Shown here: one piece after another, positions 11,400 through 23,800 of the stretch
How the letters are laid out: every line of letters begins with the position of its first letter
Numbering within the stretch: the first letter of the stretch is position 1
Origin: Kryptolebias marmoratus
Lineage: Eukaryota; Chordata; Actinopteri; Cyprinodontiformes; Rivulidae
NCBI RefSeq assembly: GCF_001649575.2
Contig: NC_051436.1
Span: forward strand, 11,765,394-11,829,393
Length of the DNA: 64,000 bases
Direction: 5' to 3'
Made by a program: the position numbers and the translations under genes
Notes under the pieces: generated by a model
What the model was told of the DNA's origin: nothing
Seen by the model: the letters and a program-made list of their open reading frames with translations, nothing else
The model's database searches: none

Positions 11400-13510
11400 C
11401 CCACTACTTTATAATACCAGGTCAGACCACAGCTCTCTGCTAATTCACCTGAATTATACAGTCACACTGATGGTCATTCTGGCCATTGCTTGTGAAATTT
11501 GTTTGACTTTTTTATGACAATGAGATCTGTACCTTCTCAGTGCAGAAAGATCTCTGAATTCATTGTGAACTACTCGACAGATGAACACATTACACCTCCC
11601 TCAGAGGTCCCCTATTCAAACCCACTGGTAAACCTCTTCAGGATAATACTCACAAAATCACTTACCTGCCTGACCCAGCCTCCGGACATCTGGATCCTCC
11701 TACCACTTCCTTGGAATCTGAAAAGACAACAGAACCAAGTAAAATTCAATAATATCCTCAATAAAACCTTCTTAAGATCACTTCTACCACATATCTCCTC
11801 TATTAAGGAAGACCTCAGATCTACCTCCACATAACCTGCAATATTAATTAGTATATTTAATAAACATTTTAACACCTGCACAGCTCTCATATGACAGAAA
11901 ACCTCAGTGTACAGTCCCAAATGTACAGGTCTACAAAACGATGCCTATGAAAAGTTATTAAACGGGTTCACATCTGTTTATTTCAAAAGTGTACTTCAAT
12001 AGATTAAATAATAAATGTGGGTGAAGTTTCTAAGGTTGGTGCAAAGTTGGTCGAGTCAAATATGATGTAGGTGGAGGGGGGTGCAATGAAATCATTTGTA
12101 TGGCCTAGAATACAATTTTGCAAGCCAGGATTTTCAAAAATCGTCACCTTGAAACCACATAGTTTGCTGGTCACAAACACTCTGAATCTGGTGAGGCAGC
12201 AATGGTAAAATCACTTGCATTCTCTCAATTTTCTCATCATTTGGAGTCGCCAACTAGTCTCCAGTGATCACTGCCTAGTGAGATTCTACCCTAAGAGCAA
12301 GTCCGAGCAGGGCTAAGACCAAAGAGGTTTGCTGTAAATTTAAAACTGCAATCCTAATGATTTCATAGCCATTCATGTGAACACTATTTGTCAACCTTCA
12401 CACTTCTGACAATTTCAAATTACAGATATTCCAGTACAAATAATATGATATTCTTGTTTGAAGTCCCCAGGATTCATTTGGAAGGCTATAGCTAGCTGCT
12501 AGTTGCACTGCCAATTATCAAAGAACTCCATGAAAGTAACTGTCATGCAAAATTATCAGTAATGCATAGGTTCATAAAACAGTGTTTGCATGAAACACAT
12601 CAAATTTGTCTTATGATGGCAATAGCCTGCTTTGGTTTTAGCCCAGTTTAACTACCTGTTCACATGTCGCTTTGGTCAAAATTCGACAGAGCACTTCTTG
12701 TGAGCATGACATGCTTGGCATGACATGTGGGTGTTGTTTTTGTTTTTCCATTAGAAGAGTACATTGCATTTTTTGAGTTGACAGACAATTTTGTTTGCAG
12801 TGGTGCACAAATGTTCAGTTGCAATCCAGACCTCAGTAGATGTATGAGAGCCCTTCAAGTGCTTTTTAGATTTATTGCTGAATATGGCAGTTCATATTGA
12901 AGCTTCTGGTCTTTCTTGAGGCAGATGTAGATTGATGTGTAATATCTGTTGATGTATCGAGAGAAGCTTGACAAGAAAAACAAAGTCTCACACCAAGCAA
13001 GCTACATACTAAACCCTTTGGATGCCATATTTTATTATGCTGGATACCCTTGTAGCATAATGTAGTGAATTGATGAACATTCACATTTTGCTGTTGAAGA
13101 CAGGTTGTTGTACTATATCTAATGTCTGGATGGTTAGTTAATATGTAAGGATAAAATCCTAATTTCTCTCTTAGCCTTACTCCACATTTGTCATGTACAC
13201 ACCAAGGGTTACCGGTGCCCCAATAATTTTTGTGAAGAAGGGTAAAGGCCACTAGAGTCTTCAAACAGACAATTTCAGAGGCACATTTCAAAAGGAAAAG
13301 TAAAAATGTACATTTTTCAAAAAACTGAAAAAAAAAAAACAAACAAAATAAAATCATTCATTTTACTGTTATTTTCTAGCTTGATGTACTATAATGCATA
13401 CACATTTGTTATTGTTGATTCTCTTTAACGAGTATAAAGATATTGTCTTGTGCTGTTATGAGATGGTTAACTAGTTACACAATTTATATGGGCATACTGA
13501 TGTGTCTACT
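11400..13510. other. unclassified sequence, possibly containing old repeat relics
   Basis: Holds frames of 111 codons (11499-11834, plus) and 161 codons (12872-13357, minus) with no domain I recognise. A phrase near 13205-13235 ('ggttaccggtgccccaataattttt') resembles termini of some Tc1 elements, so an eroded transposon is possible. The 23-bp region at 12484 is shared with 26413 (see low-copy repeat). Confidence 0.3.
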
Positions 13511-13514
13511 TGAA

Positions 13515-13735
13515 ATGTTGAGCTAAAATTTTGAGTGGTAGTAGCTCATCTTCAATACATACTTCGACCACTCACAGATCTCACACAATGTTGCAGTATA
13601 GTAGGAGTTTATGTAAGACACTTGTAACTCACAAGGTTTGAAGAAAACAGCTATAACTTTGTCATTCCTCATAGCAAGATAATATTACTGTAAAACTCCA
13701 ATATGCAATATGCATTCCTTTAAGGAATGTTAGTT
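13515..13735 (+). repeat. ~300-bp dispersed repeat family, partial unit
   Basis: Contains 'gttgagctaaaattttgagtggtagtagctca', 'cagctataactttgtcattcc' and the terminal palindromic block CATTCCTTTAAGGAATG at 13713-13729. It is a 3' partial copy. Confidence 0.7.
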
Positions 13736-14297
13736 TTTTGAGCCCATCAGACTACCCTCTTTCTTTGAAATTCTGTTAAGAGTAATCTGTCCATTTGATG
13801 TTGATGCCAGTGGGTCCTAGCCAAAGATACATCTGTAAAATATTCTTCAGGACATCAAATTCAGACATGTACTTTTTGGTGTTTTTTGCTATTTTTAGTA
13901 GTTCCCACCAACAGTATATATATATAATTATTTTTTAAATGTCATCTCAATTAAAATTCTTTTGGCAAAGCAAGGAATGTATGATCGAGACTTGCAAAGG
14001 AAACAGCAGCTGCACAAGAAAGAAAAGACACCTGGAAGCGAGAAAACATTTTTTATCTTTTTTCTTTTTTTTTATCTCATACACCAGATGGGTGATTTTA
14101 AATTTGCTGAGCAGACATCATCTTTGGTATTCAGTTTGCTTTAAGAAACATGTTTAGACAGTAGCATATTTTGTCAGGTGCACATCAGATATCAAAAAAG
14201 TTCTAACTTAAGGGTAAATCTTGTCGTAGTTGGTGGAGAGATGTACAGTTGCAGGGACAGTATTTACAGGTTGTAAATATTAAAGAGCTGCAATTCC

Positions 14298-15345
14298 TAC
14301 AGTTGTGGTCAGATGTTTACATCCCCACATCATGGGCATGAATGTCATTCATTTCTGGCTGTTAATGATTTGTTTGAATTCAGTTTCCAGGGTGGAATGA
14401 TTATATAACATATAATTTCAATGATTTTTAAAACTGAAATTTATTGCAAATTTTCTCTATTCCACACGGAGTCAGAATATACATTCAAGCTCAAATGCAT
14501 TTATATATTCTCCTAAAAGTTCAAGAAAGTATTTTAACTTGACAAGGTCAAGGCCTAATGACTTCTCATTAGTGATCATAATTGACTGCTGCTGGTAGTT
14601 TTCACCATAAAACAGATTTGTTTGAAAACTCCTATCAATCTTCACAACAATGGGAGAATTACAATGAACTCAGTGAAGATCTAAGAAGGATTGAAATTTG
14701 GTTTGAATGTTCAGGACAACCCAGGAGCTCCCATGAACACAAAACTGCTGAAACACCAACGTCTCGGTCCACAGTGAATCCAGTTTCACATCACCACAGA
14801 CTGAAAGGGTGCTGACCGAGAAATAAGCCTCAAATCAGCAGCTAGATGGTTGAAACTTGGATACAACTGGCTGTAAAAACATCAGAACTAGTTTCTGATG
14901 AAGCCCTGACCTCATCTCCCTCAGACCAATTGAAAATGTTTGTACCTTTCTCAAAAGACGAACTTGTGCCAAGACACAAAACCTTTACTAATGTCGCTGA
15001 GAAGAGTGGTCACATATACAGCCAGAAGTATGCCAGAAGCTTGCTGTTGGCTACAAAATGCGAGAGGCTGAGATAAAACTTGCCAAGGGTCTTTTAACCC
15101 AATTGTGGGGGTGTATGTATTATAGCTGAGTTTGAATGTATAGTATCGACCTTGTGTGAAAGAGAGAAAATCGAAATTTCAAATTTGGGCAGCCAGTTTT
15201 GGTTTAGAAAAATCAGTGAAGTTGTATGCTGTATAATTATTCCACTCTGGAAAAAGAATGGTTCAAATAAACATTATTAGCTTAAAATTAAGATACTGTT
15301 CATGCTCCTGATGAGTTTTTGTATATTTCTGACTACAACTATTGG
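14298..15345 (+). mobile_element. degenerate Tc1-like transposon with relic transposase
   Basis: The left end reads AGTTGTGGTCAGATGTTTAC and the right end is the inverse (TATTTCTGACTACAACT), as in a family of fish Tc1 elements. The interior still shows transposase fragments: a 'CTFLKRRTCAKTQNLY' stretch near 14940-14990 and an 'EEWSHIQPEVCQKLAVGYKMREAE' C-terminal stretch near 15000-15075. Many stops and a large loss of the catalytic middle make it inactive. The element would have encoded a DDE transposase acting on TA targets. Confidence 0.85.
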
Positions 15346-15806
15346 AATTACAGGGCTTTTGACATTACCAACCTTCTTTTTTAGCATGTTTACATAATTG
15401 GATGTGTGTGACAATCTTTTTTTTTACTGTGACTTCATCAGTCGGCAAGGTAAAAGCTGTTGAGTTGGTTACAAATATGGCATTTGCATTTGGAAGCTGT
15501 TGTTGTGAAACTCCAACATGCAGTCAAAGAATCTTTGACTGTATGCTTAGGCAAAAGGAGGAACATTTTCAAGGAGGTTGATGTATCATTATGCAGGTCT
15601 ACCATGAAGGAAACAGTTCCTGAAAGCAAATGAAGAGGGTAGATAACACAGCACAACTTATTTATAGGCAACAAAGTGGAATGACTTATACATGTAGACT
15701 CACTAGAAAATACTTGGTTGTGTGCATGCGTTTTACTGTCTGTTAGCAAAATATCTTTAAAGACATTAAATAGGGGGGGGAGGGGGTCATTTTAAACATG
15801 ATCTCA
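15346..15806. other. unique sequence with a G-run
   Basis: Nothing recognised except a run of G bases at about 15773-15786, interrupted by one A. The 103-codon antisense frame at 15438-15749 has no known domain. Confidence 0.35.
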
Positions 15807-15834
15807 GTATATATATATATATATATATATATAT
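15807..15834. repeat. (AT)n microsatellite
   Basis: About 28 bases of uninterrupted TA repeats, directly upstream of a Tc1 fragment. The TA tract may be an expanded Tc1 target. Confidence 0.9.
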
Positions 15835-15844
15835 GACTGTTCTG

Positions 15845-16040
15845 TTCAGAATCAGCCGCCTCTCATCATGATGAGAATGCCATCTCTACAGTGAAGCATG
15901 GTGGTGGCAGCATCATGCTGTGGTGATGTATTTCAATAGCAGAGAATGGGAAACTGGTAAGAGTTAAAGCAAATATGGATAGAGCAAACATGAGGGAAAC
16001 AAAAGTATATTAGTATATTAGATGAGTCAAAATGGGACTG
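15845..16040 (+). mobile_element. Tc1-like transposase fragment
   Basis: The segment encodes the reading VKHGGGSIMLW at about 15890-15924, the glycine-rich box just after the second catalytic Asp of Tc1 transposases. Flanking sequence is eroded and no termini are visible. The family is probably different from the copies at 8.2 and 14.3 kb. Confidence 0.75.
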
Positions 16041-16374
16041 GGAAAAGAAACATTTGGTGAGATATTTTGATTATGTTCACAGTTCTTTAACACATAAATG
16101 GCCGTCCCTGTGAGATACATTTTTGGTTGTTTTGCTTACTTCAATCGGCTGTGCTAAAATCAGTGTCTGTAGTTCAGTTCATCAACTATAACAAATCCTC
16201 AAATTCCCAGCATACTCAGAATTTCCCATGGCCTTGATGTGGACACAAAAATCAATACCCCTCCAATTACTTTATTCAGAAGTATGTAAAACTCATTCAA
16301 AGGTGTCCCATGAGGAAAAGAAAAGAGCGGACTTTAGCTCAACTATGAGCTTGTTTTGTCTCCCGGGACTTTGA
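16041..16374. other. possible continuation of an eroded Tc1 element
   Basis: Phrases near 16230-16310 ('gatgtggacacaaaaatcaat', 'aagtatgtaaaactcattc') could be transposon flank, but no match is clear. Confidence 0.2.
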
Positions 16375-16720
16375 ATGTCAATTTTTTTTTCTCCCTCTCA
16401 TCTGTGTTGTTTAATTAGGGTTTGCTTATCATAGGCGTATGGCACGCTACTGAGAGGTGACAACACCTCAGTGTTGTAAAATTAATTATATCACTAATGT
16501 GGACCCTGTGCATGTGAAATAGCTGAACTCTCCCCAAATAGCTCATTAATCTTCAGACAGCCACTCCTGGGCTAGGTGAAGTGGTCTTGAATTTCAATAC
16601 CCCTCCTTGCTGGTATAACCTTTCCTTCTCTCCTTCACTTGCTGGAGCAGAAGGAGCATCGGAGAGAGAATAATATTGTCTGCAGTGGTGTCTCTAGGAC
16701 TTGTCTTCCTCTCTGAGTCA
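16375..16720. promoter_or_regulatory. unique block, candidate conserved non-coding element
   Basis: Repeat-free sequence with several TTAATTA/TAATTAG homeodomain-type cores (16412, 16480, 16546) and no coding signal. Only the motif content and lack of repeats support this; conservation was not tested. Confidence 0.25.
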
Positions 16721-17159
16721 TATAATTATATACACCTACACAGTTTGCCTTAACACACACATACTGTGCACGTACACACAGAGCTTGTTTTTTTTTTTTT
16801 TAAAGTGTAGCATAGCAGAGAAGTGCTAATGTATCCTGTGTTTATTTATTTTTATTTTTTTAAAAAGATGATCTTCTTCTACGCCATAAACAACTCACAT
16901 TAAATCAAACAAGCCTGATGATGAAAAAAAGACTTAATGAAAAAGACCAGTGCAAACCCTAAAGGGTGTTTTGGAAGTTCAACCAAATTAGAATTGACAT
17001 TATTAACAACTTCTAAAACATATGCAAGATGGATGGATCAGAAGCTTGCTTGGCAGACCAGAACAAGACTTTGATAGCCTAAGATGCTTCTAGATGGTAC
17101 TATAAAGAGAAAAGGAAAAGGAAAAAAAATAAAAAGAGAGAGATAATTATGAATAAAAG

Positions 17160-17525
17160 GTTATTAGTACACTGGGCGACATGGAGCAGTGGTTAAAGCT
17201 GTTGCCTCCCAGCCTGGGGGTTTTCTGGGAGAAGTTTACATGTTTTCCCTGTGCATGCATGGGTTTGCTCTGGAGACTCCGGTTACCTATCGCAGACCAA
17301 ACCTATCATGCATGTTTGGTTAATTCGTAACTCTAAAATTGTCCCTTGGTGTGAGTGAGAGTGTGAATGATTGTTTTTCTCATTTGTCTCTATGTGTCCT
17401 TGTGATGGACTTGTGACCTGTCCAGGGTGTCCCGCCTCTCTCACAGTGACTGCTGGAGATAGACACCAACTCCCCCGCAACCTGAAAAGGAGAAACAGGT
17501 AAAGAAAATAGATGGATGGATGGTT
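17160..17525 (+). repeat. fish SINE-like repeat, nearly full length
   Basis: Starts 'cactgggcgacatggagcagtggttaaagctgttgcctcccag', passes 'ggagaagtttacatgttttccctgtgcatgc', and ends 'gtaaagaaaatagatggatggatgg'. It is the most complete copy here. The 5' 'gtggttaaagctgttgcctc' block can be read as a pol III A-box region, but the B-box zone has been lost, so a tRNA origin is only a suggestion. Confidence 0.85.
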
Positions 17526-18696
17526 ATTAGTAAGGAGGTAAAAAATGGGAGAAAGAGAGTGGTTGAGAGTACAAAACCAGCCAGGTGATTAGAGGTCTGG
17601 CTGCTTCCAAATTTAAATTAACTTAAACTCATATTATCCAATCTTGAAGTTAATGATGACTTTTCAATCCCATTTCCTCATATCAATCTAAAAAGTCCTT
17701 AAGAAAATTTTGTAAATATTGTAAAGATTGCATAGGGTATACTGCACCAATTTTTATTTATTCAACATCATGGACAATATTCCTGAAGTCATCTAGTTTA
17801 TGGAATAGAGCAAATGTTCAACTACTTTGCGCTGTATTTATTAATAACTGCATGTACAGTGTGCTTCTCTTCTTCGTATCAGCAGTAAGGAAATCTATAA
17901 ACTAGATGGTGAATCAGTGGAAAACTCTGTTTTCCATCATTACTGCCCATTAGGCTTGTGTCTTTTTCAGGCAAATTGGACCGAATTGATGTAAAACAAA
18001 ATCTTCAGAGAGAAATGTTCTCTAATTGGTTCTAAGGGTACATTCAGGGGGCTCAGTGGATGAGGAGCACTTCCTCATATTTAGATGGTGTATCACTGGC
18101 CAGGTTTTTAAAAAGTGTTTTTGAAGAGTAGAGAGGCGCCGTCCAGATACTTGAACTTTAGGTCATTTATAGTTGTGTTAGGTGTGGGAAAGTTTGGCCA
18201 CTGAGTGATTACTACTAAACACATAAGCAGTAACGCTTTATCTTGGGGTAACTGTAAATGTCCATCATTTTATGGCATTTGAAGGTTGTTGGAATATTTT
18301 CAAAGGCAATGACGAAGACAAAACTCAACAAAAATTTAGGAAACCTCATCTCAGTTTAGTATAAAATTATATTCCAATGAATTACGATGATTATCTAATT
18401 TATTTAAATGATAATTTAGTTCAACCCTGTTCATTCAGTTAAATTACATCAACAAAAGGCTTTTGGGTACTTAATAAAAATTTCTGATTTGGGAATATCA
18501 ACTGGAAAGTCCCCGAAAGCCATGTCAAAAACACGACATGGGATGACATATTTCTCATCATGGGTCAACCTCAAAGTCCAAAATACAAAATAGCAATAGC
18601 TGCAGTAATAAACCATTGCATTTCTGTTTGTAGCTCATTAAATCCATTGGACTTTACCACCTCCCTTAGTTATCATGTTACTACAGTGTTTAAATA
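17526..18696. other. unique sequence, nothing recognised
   Basis: AT-rich with no recognisable repeat or exon. Confidence 0.4.
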
Positions 18697-19310
18697 CATC
18701 AATTCAATTCATCCATCTGATTTTTTCTGCTTATCTTTGGACAAGATATGGAGGAAACGGTTCCATGAGGGAAACCCATACATTCCTCTTCCCAGCGATT
18801 CTCTCCAGCTCCTCCTTGGGGAGCCCAAGGTGGTCCCAAGCCAGAAGAGATATATATTCCCTTCAGTGAGTTTCAGGTCTACCCTGGGGTCTCCTCCCAA
18901 TGGGATGTGCCCAAAACACCTCTAGAAGGAGGCACCCAGGAGGCATACCGATCAGTTGACTCCTTTTGTTGTGGAGGTGCAGTGGCTCTACTCTGAGCTC
19001 CCCCAGGATGATGGGGCTCTTCTCTGAGGCTAAGCTCAGCCACCCCACAAAGGACGTTCATTTCAGCTGTTTTTATCCAAGATCTCATCCTTCAGTCATG
19101 ATCCATACCTCATGAGCATAGGTAAAGGTTGGAAGGTAGACAGACCAGTATATCGAAAGCTTTGGCTTTTGGCTCAGTTCCTTCTTCACCATAACAGACT
19201 GGGACAACACCCTCATTACTGCAAACCAGGCCCCAATCAGCTGATCCATCTCCCATTTCATCCTGCCATCACTTGTAAATAAGACTCCCAAATACAGTGA
19301 AATTTACAAT
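18697..19310 (-). mobile_element. 5'-truncated Rex-type LINE relic (reverse transcriptase C-terminus)
   Basis: On the minus strand, 19085-19291 reads GVLFTSDGRMKWEMDQLIGA, then KKELSQKPKLSIYWSVYLPT and YAHEVWIMTEG. That is the C-terminal part of the reverse-transcriptase protein of a LINE family abundant in fish (Rex1- or Rex3-type; I cannot decide which). Further on are 'RSWIKTAEMNVL' and 'PPGCLLLEVFWAHPIGRRPQGRP'. Stops and frameshifts interrupt it. The 3' end lies at about 18697, so this is a dead, 5'-truncated insertion. The overlapping plus-strand 121-codon frame is its antisense shadow. Confidence 0.85.
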
Positions 19311-20394
19311 TACTGGTTTGTATTGCTTATGATAGATAGCTTGGTCATCGAGTTAGGAAATCCCAAATGGAACATAGTATTTTTTATGATCAAGAGTATT
19401 TGAGTTTTTTTTAGACTTGTTTCTTTCGAACAACCTTAAAACACGACCTACTGAGAAAAAAGTGTGATCAGAACTAAAAAAGAAGCCATTTAATTGGAAA
19501 ACACCATCAAATAGTTCATTATATAAGAGCTTTAAAACTCTTTTAAAGTAAACTGAGGTCAAAAAACAACTCCGCAAGTAACTCTACATCTCGAGAATTT
19601 GCAATTTTATTCTGCAAATTTAAAGTACCAGCTGTTTCAATAGTACAAACACTGAACTAGGCCAAATTCACATGATGGTTTAATGCTACAACATAAAGTC
19701 AGTATGTTGCAATAACTCTTAAGTTTTCAGCCTCTTTTAAAAATAACACCCAAGATTAAGCCACCTGACAATGTGCCAAACTTCCACCTCTTTTTTTCCT
19801 GCACGCTGGCCCAGGTTTTATTAATCCGGGCTCTCAAAAGAACTTTGCAGGGAACACAATACAGTAAGAGCCACCCAGGCCAGATCCATCTACTTTATTG
19901 TTATTCGCTGTTTTCTCTCCCCATCTGCTCAGCACATCTCAACCTGATGTCTCCTACCTCTGCTGCACTATTTTTACCTGCTCCTAGATACCGTCTCCCT
20001 GCATGTGACGTCAAAGGAAAGCAGAAAGATGGGAGAGAGGCAGAGCTGTTATTATTCATTTACAGTGTGCTTTAGTTAGCTTTTTGCAGTCATATTTTCA
20101 AGAAAGCCAACAATATGTTATAGCAGAGGACTGGTAAGAGCTGTGAGTCATTATGGAGGGCAGGGTTAGCACTATGTCCTGTGATAAGCATGCAGTTTTC
20201 AGATGTAAATTATGCTTTTATAGGCATTTATGCATAATGGTAAAAGTGTCAGTCATACCTCTTAAATCTGCCTCTTTTAGCAGTGTGGAGGTATGTTGTA
20301 TGATTGTACATTTTTAACATTAGCATGTCACAAAGCTCAAACTGCCTCAGGTTCTTTAATGCACATCAAGAACTTTGCAATTTTATTTTTTTAA
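19311..20394. other. unique sequence, nothing recognised
   Basis: Mostly non-repetitive. The stretch 19780-20270 has a pyrimidine-rich part and several ATGCATAAT-like motifs and could be regulatory, but no gene is supported. Confidence 0.3.
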
Positions 20395-20800
20395 AGCATA
20401 TTTTTTATCACCTGCTGTCATGAAAAGTGGGCAGTCATGTTTTTTAATGCGTTTGTGCACCTATTCGTTTGTCTGTTAGCGAAATATCTTGTAAACTAGA
20501 GGATGGATTTTAAAGAACTTCCTAGAAAGTAATCATTAGATAGACATCTGCAACTTTTTACCTTGTGCAGTCAGTATGATTCAAGATGGCTGCCGCAGCT
20601 AATCAGCCTTACCAGACAAAAATAGCTATAACCCCAGTCAGTTTTACAGATGTTTAACTAAGATTTGGTGTAGTAGTAGTTGAAAGCCATTCCCATCACA
20701 CCATACTCTTCCAAACAAAGTAAATGAGATCTTTGTTTAAAACTTTGACATTAACTGTTGGAGTCCACTTTGTCTGTCAGAAATATATCTAATGAAACAG
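20395..20800 (+). repeat. ~300-bp dispersed repeat family, one unit plus
   Basis: Contains 'cacctgctgtcatgaaaagtgggcagtcatg', 'gtctgttagcgaaatatcttg', 'tcaagatggctgccgcagctaatcagcc' and 'gatttggtgtagtagtagttgaaa'. It ends with 'aactttgacattaactgttggagtc' and the start of a second unit. Confidence 0.85.
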
Positions 20801-23800
20801 GTATCAACAACAACAAAAAAACTCTTAGAGAGTAATCACTGAACCTGGATGCACATCTACTACTGAAACATTGATGTCTCTGGTAAGTACCCAGTATGTA
20901 CCAGATTGTATTATGCATTGCTACAGAGATAATTAACATAAACAGTTTGTATTAGAACTGGCAGACTCTTCAAGAATATATGTCTGCATCTTCAGATAAC
21001 TGGAGTGAGATGTACATGAATTTTAAAATCAGAAGAAGGAAAAAAAGGAGCTTGTGTCTCATGCTTGGTAGCTTGAAGTCTTTGGTGTCTCTTTCCTTGA
21101 GGTGTTGGTGCAGCTTTAGGTGGATAATTAAAACAATGGACAGTGGTCCATGACTTTACTACTGATTGATGAGTAATGTATTATCATCTTGCACTTATGT
21201 GCACAGTTGTGTGTGTAGAAGTGAGTTTTGTGTTCTTACACATATTTGCATGCCTTGTTTTTATGTGTAAATGTATGTGTGTGTGCGTGTGTGGGTCTGT
21301 GTGTGTTTTACCACAGCAAGCAGTGGAGTGCTTCCTGCCTGCTCGCAGCATTAATGCCCAACCTTGTCCAAGGTTAATCTGTCACTCTTGCTGTATATTT
21401 GCATTCATTCTTATCTGCACCCCACCACTCAACTGGATGTCTGCTGCCCCGGCAGCTGCTCAAACTTAATCGTCTTTGTACATTATAGATGGACCTCCAA
21501 CAAAGTACACAGACACACACACACCCAGGTGGTTTGCTCTTCTGACATCTAAAATCGCCTCTTTTCCTGGCAAATCAGTCTCTTAACCACAACCATAATA
21601 CTAATAAATGATAAAAGTATTTCATATTCCATGGTGGCCAGAGTTGGTTGCATAAAAAAACTGTTTCACTGTTCAGACAACTTTAACTCCAGGTTAACTT
21701 TATGGACTGCACAGGAGAACAACAACAGCGTAACAGTAGTCATGTTGCCTTTACAGTGGAAATAGTTGTCTCTTACTAGTATAAATTACATATTTTGATC
21801 TCATCGTGCATACATTAGCAGCATACCTGAGCTCAGCATTTACTGAGTTGAACACATTAGGAAGAGCAGATAGAAACAGAATTTCTACAGTCAAGCTAAA
21901 GTTAATAAAGTGTAACAATGAACTGTGTTTAGGATGTTTTGGGACTAATTTGCATTGTGTAGACACTAGGGATGTGAAGATTAACTAATTTGTACTGATT
22001 CATGGATTTGCATTGTGCACAGTGTGATTGGATCAGTCAAGCTGCCATGTACCAGTGCACTTTTGGAATTAAATTTAGATGCATTGGTTTATTATATCTT
22101 TAAACCGAAAAAATCTGATTGTCTCTCACACACAATCATGGTGACACGTGATCTTATTTCTAAGCATAAAATAACCAATGAAAGCTAAATATGTAAGGTA
22201 AGAAGCAAATTCATGAACAAGAGTCAACAGTTTATAATTGTTTTTATTTTTCCAAAGACAATGTTCCTTTTGTTTAAGTGCAAGAGGCAGAAATAAAGCT
22301 TGTCCTGGAACCAGACTGCAGGGAAGCTGGTCCCATCCAGGTTCCAGTCAGAGATCTAGATGTACTGTCTGTGATTCAAAGGCTGTACTTTTTAGAGGAC
22401 CACTCTTCTTCTGGTTGCCCGTTCTGCTGTTTAGGAGTAATGTTTTCTCATTAGCGACACCTAATGTTTAGGAGAACTGCAGCAGTGCAGGTATCAACAG
22501 ACAATTTGTTCTCGTTTAATTTGCTGAATTTATTTGAAAAAATACCAAAGATAACGTAGCCTGACAGAAAACAGTATTTTAAACACCAACAAAATGATTT
22601 CTAAAAAACTATTAGTTGAAAACTTGACAATTATCTAAAGGATGGTACAATTTCCAGGTCCTGTGTCAAGCTTTAATCTTGTTTCCTGGCCTGGCACTTC
22701 CTGTTTTATTCTACACTTGTACATAATGGTGGTGTCTCATACTTTCTTGACAGTTTTATTTCGTCTTATCATTTCTGGCTATTAATTGTGTCACATAGAA
22801 ATATAGAAGTTGAAGCCAGAAGAGGACCAACGTCCCCATTAACTGGTGCCAGTACAAGTTTTAAATCCTGTAATGTAAGCGTGTGCCAAGATAGTGGGCG
22901 GGGGGAGTAGGTGAGAATTTAAGTCTCACATTCCTAGTGCGCATACTCTGGCTCCAAAAATTTAACATGGCAGCTCCCTTAAACCGGATCCTGCTGGCTT
23001 CAATTCCCAACATGGAAAGAAGACAGGGACACATTATCTAGCATTTCTTTAAGGGTCGATGTCTGTGACTGGGAACACCCCTACAAGAGACTTAATTTCT
23101 TGTGAAATTTTATTATTTTCATTACAATATTTGATTACGGCTTTGGAAGATACCTTTGGTCTCAAAATGCCACTCAAAGTGGTGAGAATCTTTTGACACC
23201 TCACTATTCAATTTGATTGTGGTTCAGAAAGCTGTCATAAAATGGTTATTGATACACATTGATTATCAAACAGCAGGAGGCAGCCTGTAAGCTTATGATG
23301 TTTATCCGAAACATTTTGAGACTGAAATACAAATACAAAGCATTTATGCCAACTCTGAAAGTGCCATAGAAAAGCTAGAGTGATTATCATTGTGTTCTCT
23401 TGAAATGTATATACAAACCAAATGTTATGACTGTATATTTAGGGTTTACTGAAGCTTATATCAGCTTTATTGCAATATGATTCTACGAAAGGAAGCTATG
23501 ATTATGCTACAGTTACTCTACTGACTCTCTCAAAGTGGCAGCACAAATTAATGTGACCAAAATTGATTTTTCACATTTGAAAAAAACATTGACATTGTGT
23601 ACAATAAATCTGTTTTGATCGCATCTCGTTTATGCTATGATATTACACTCAAAATGCATAAGATTGTAGCAAATCACATTGGTTTTTAAAGGTTTTGGGC
23701 CAACAAGCCCCCAGACCTCCTAGCTGGCACTGCCTTCTACTGTTCCGGAAGGGAAATCACTAACTATTCTGTAATCCAATCTACATCATCTCATTTCAGC

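Noticed and set aside
11499..11834. 111-codon open frame, plus strand
   Set aside because: No known domain and an equally long antisense frame overlaps it (11612-11920).
12872..13357. 161-codon antisense frame
   Set aside because: The longest unexplained frame outside the transposon, but composition is low-complexity at one end and no motif is recognisable. It may be an old transposon relic.
18560..18925. 121-codon plus-strand frame
   Set aside because: The 3' part is the antisense of the Rex-type LINE relic.
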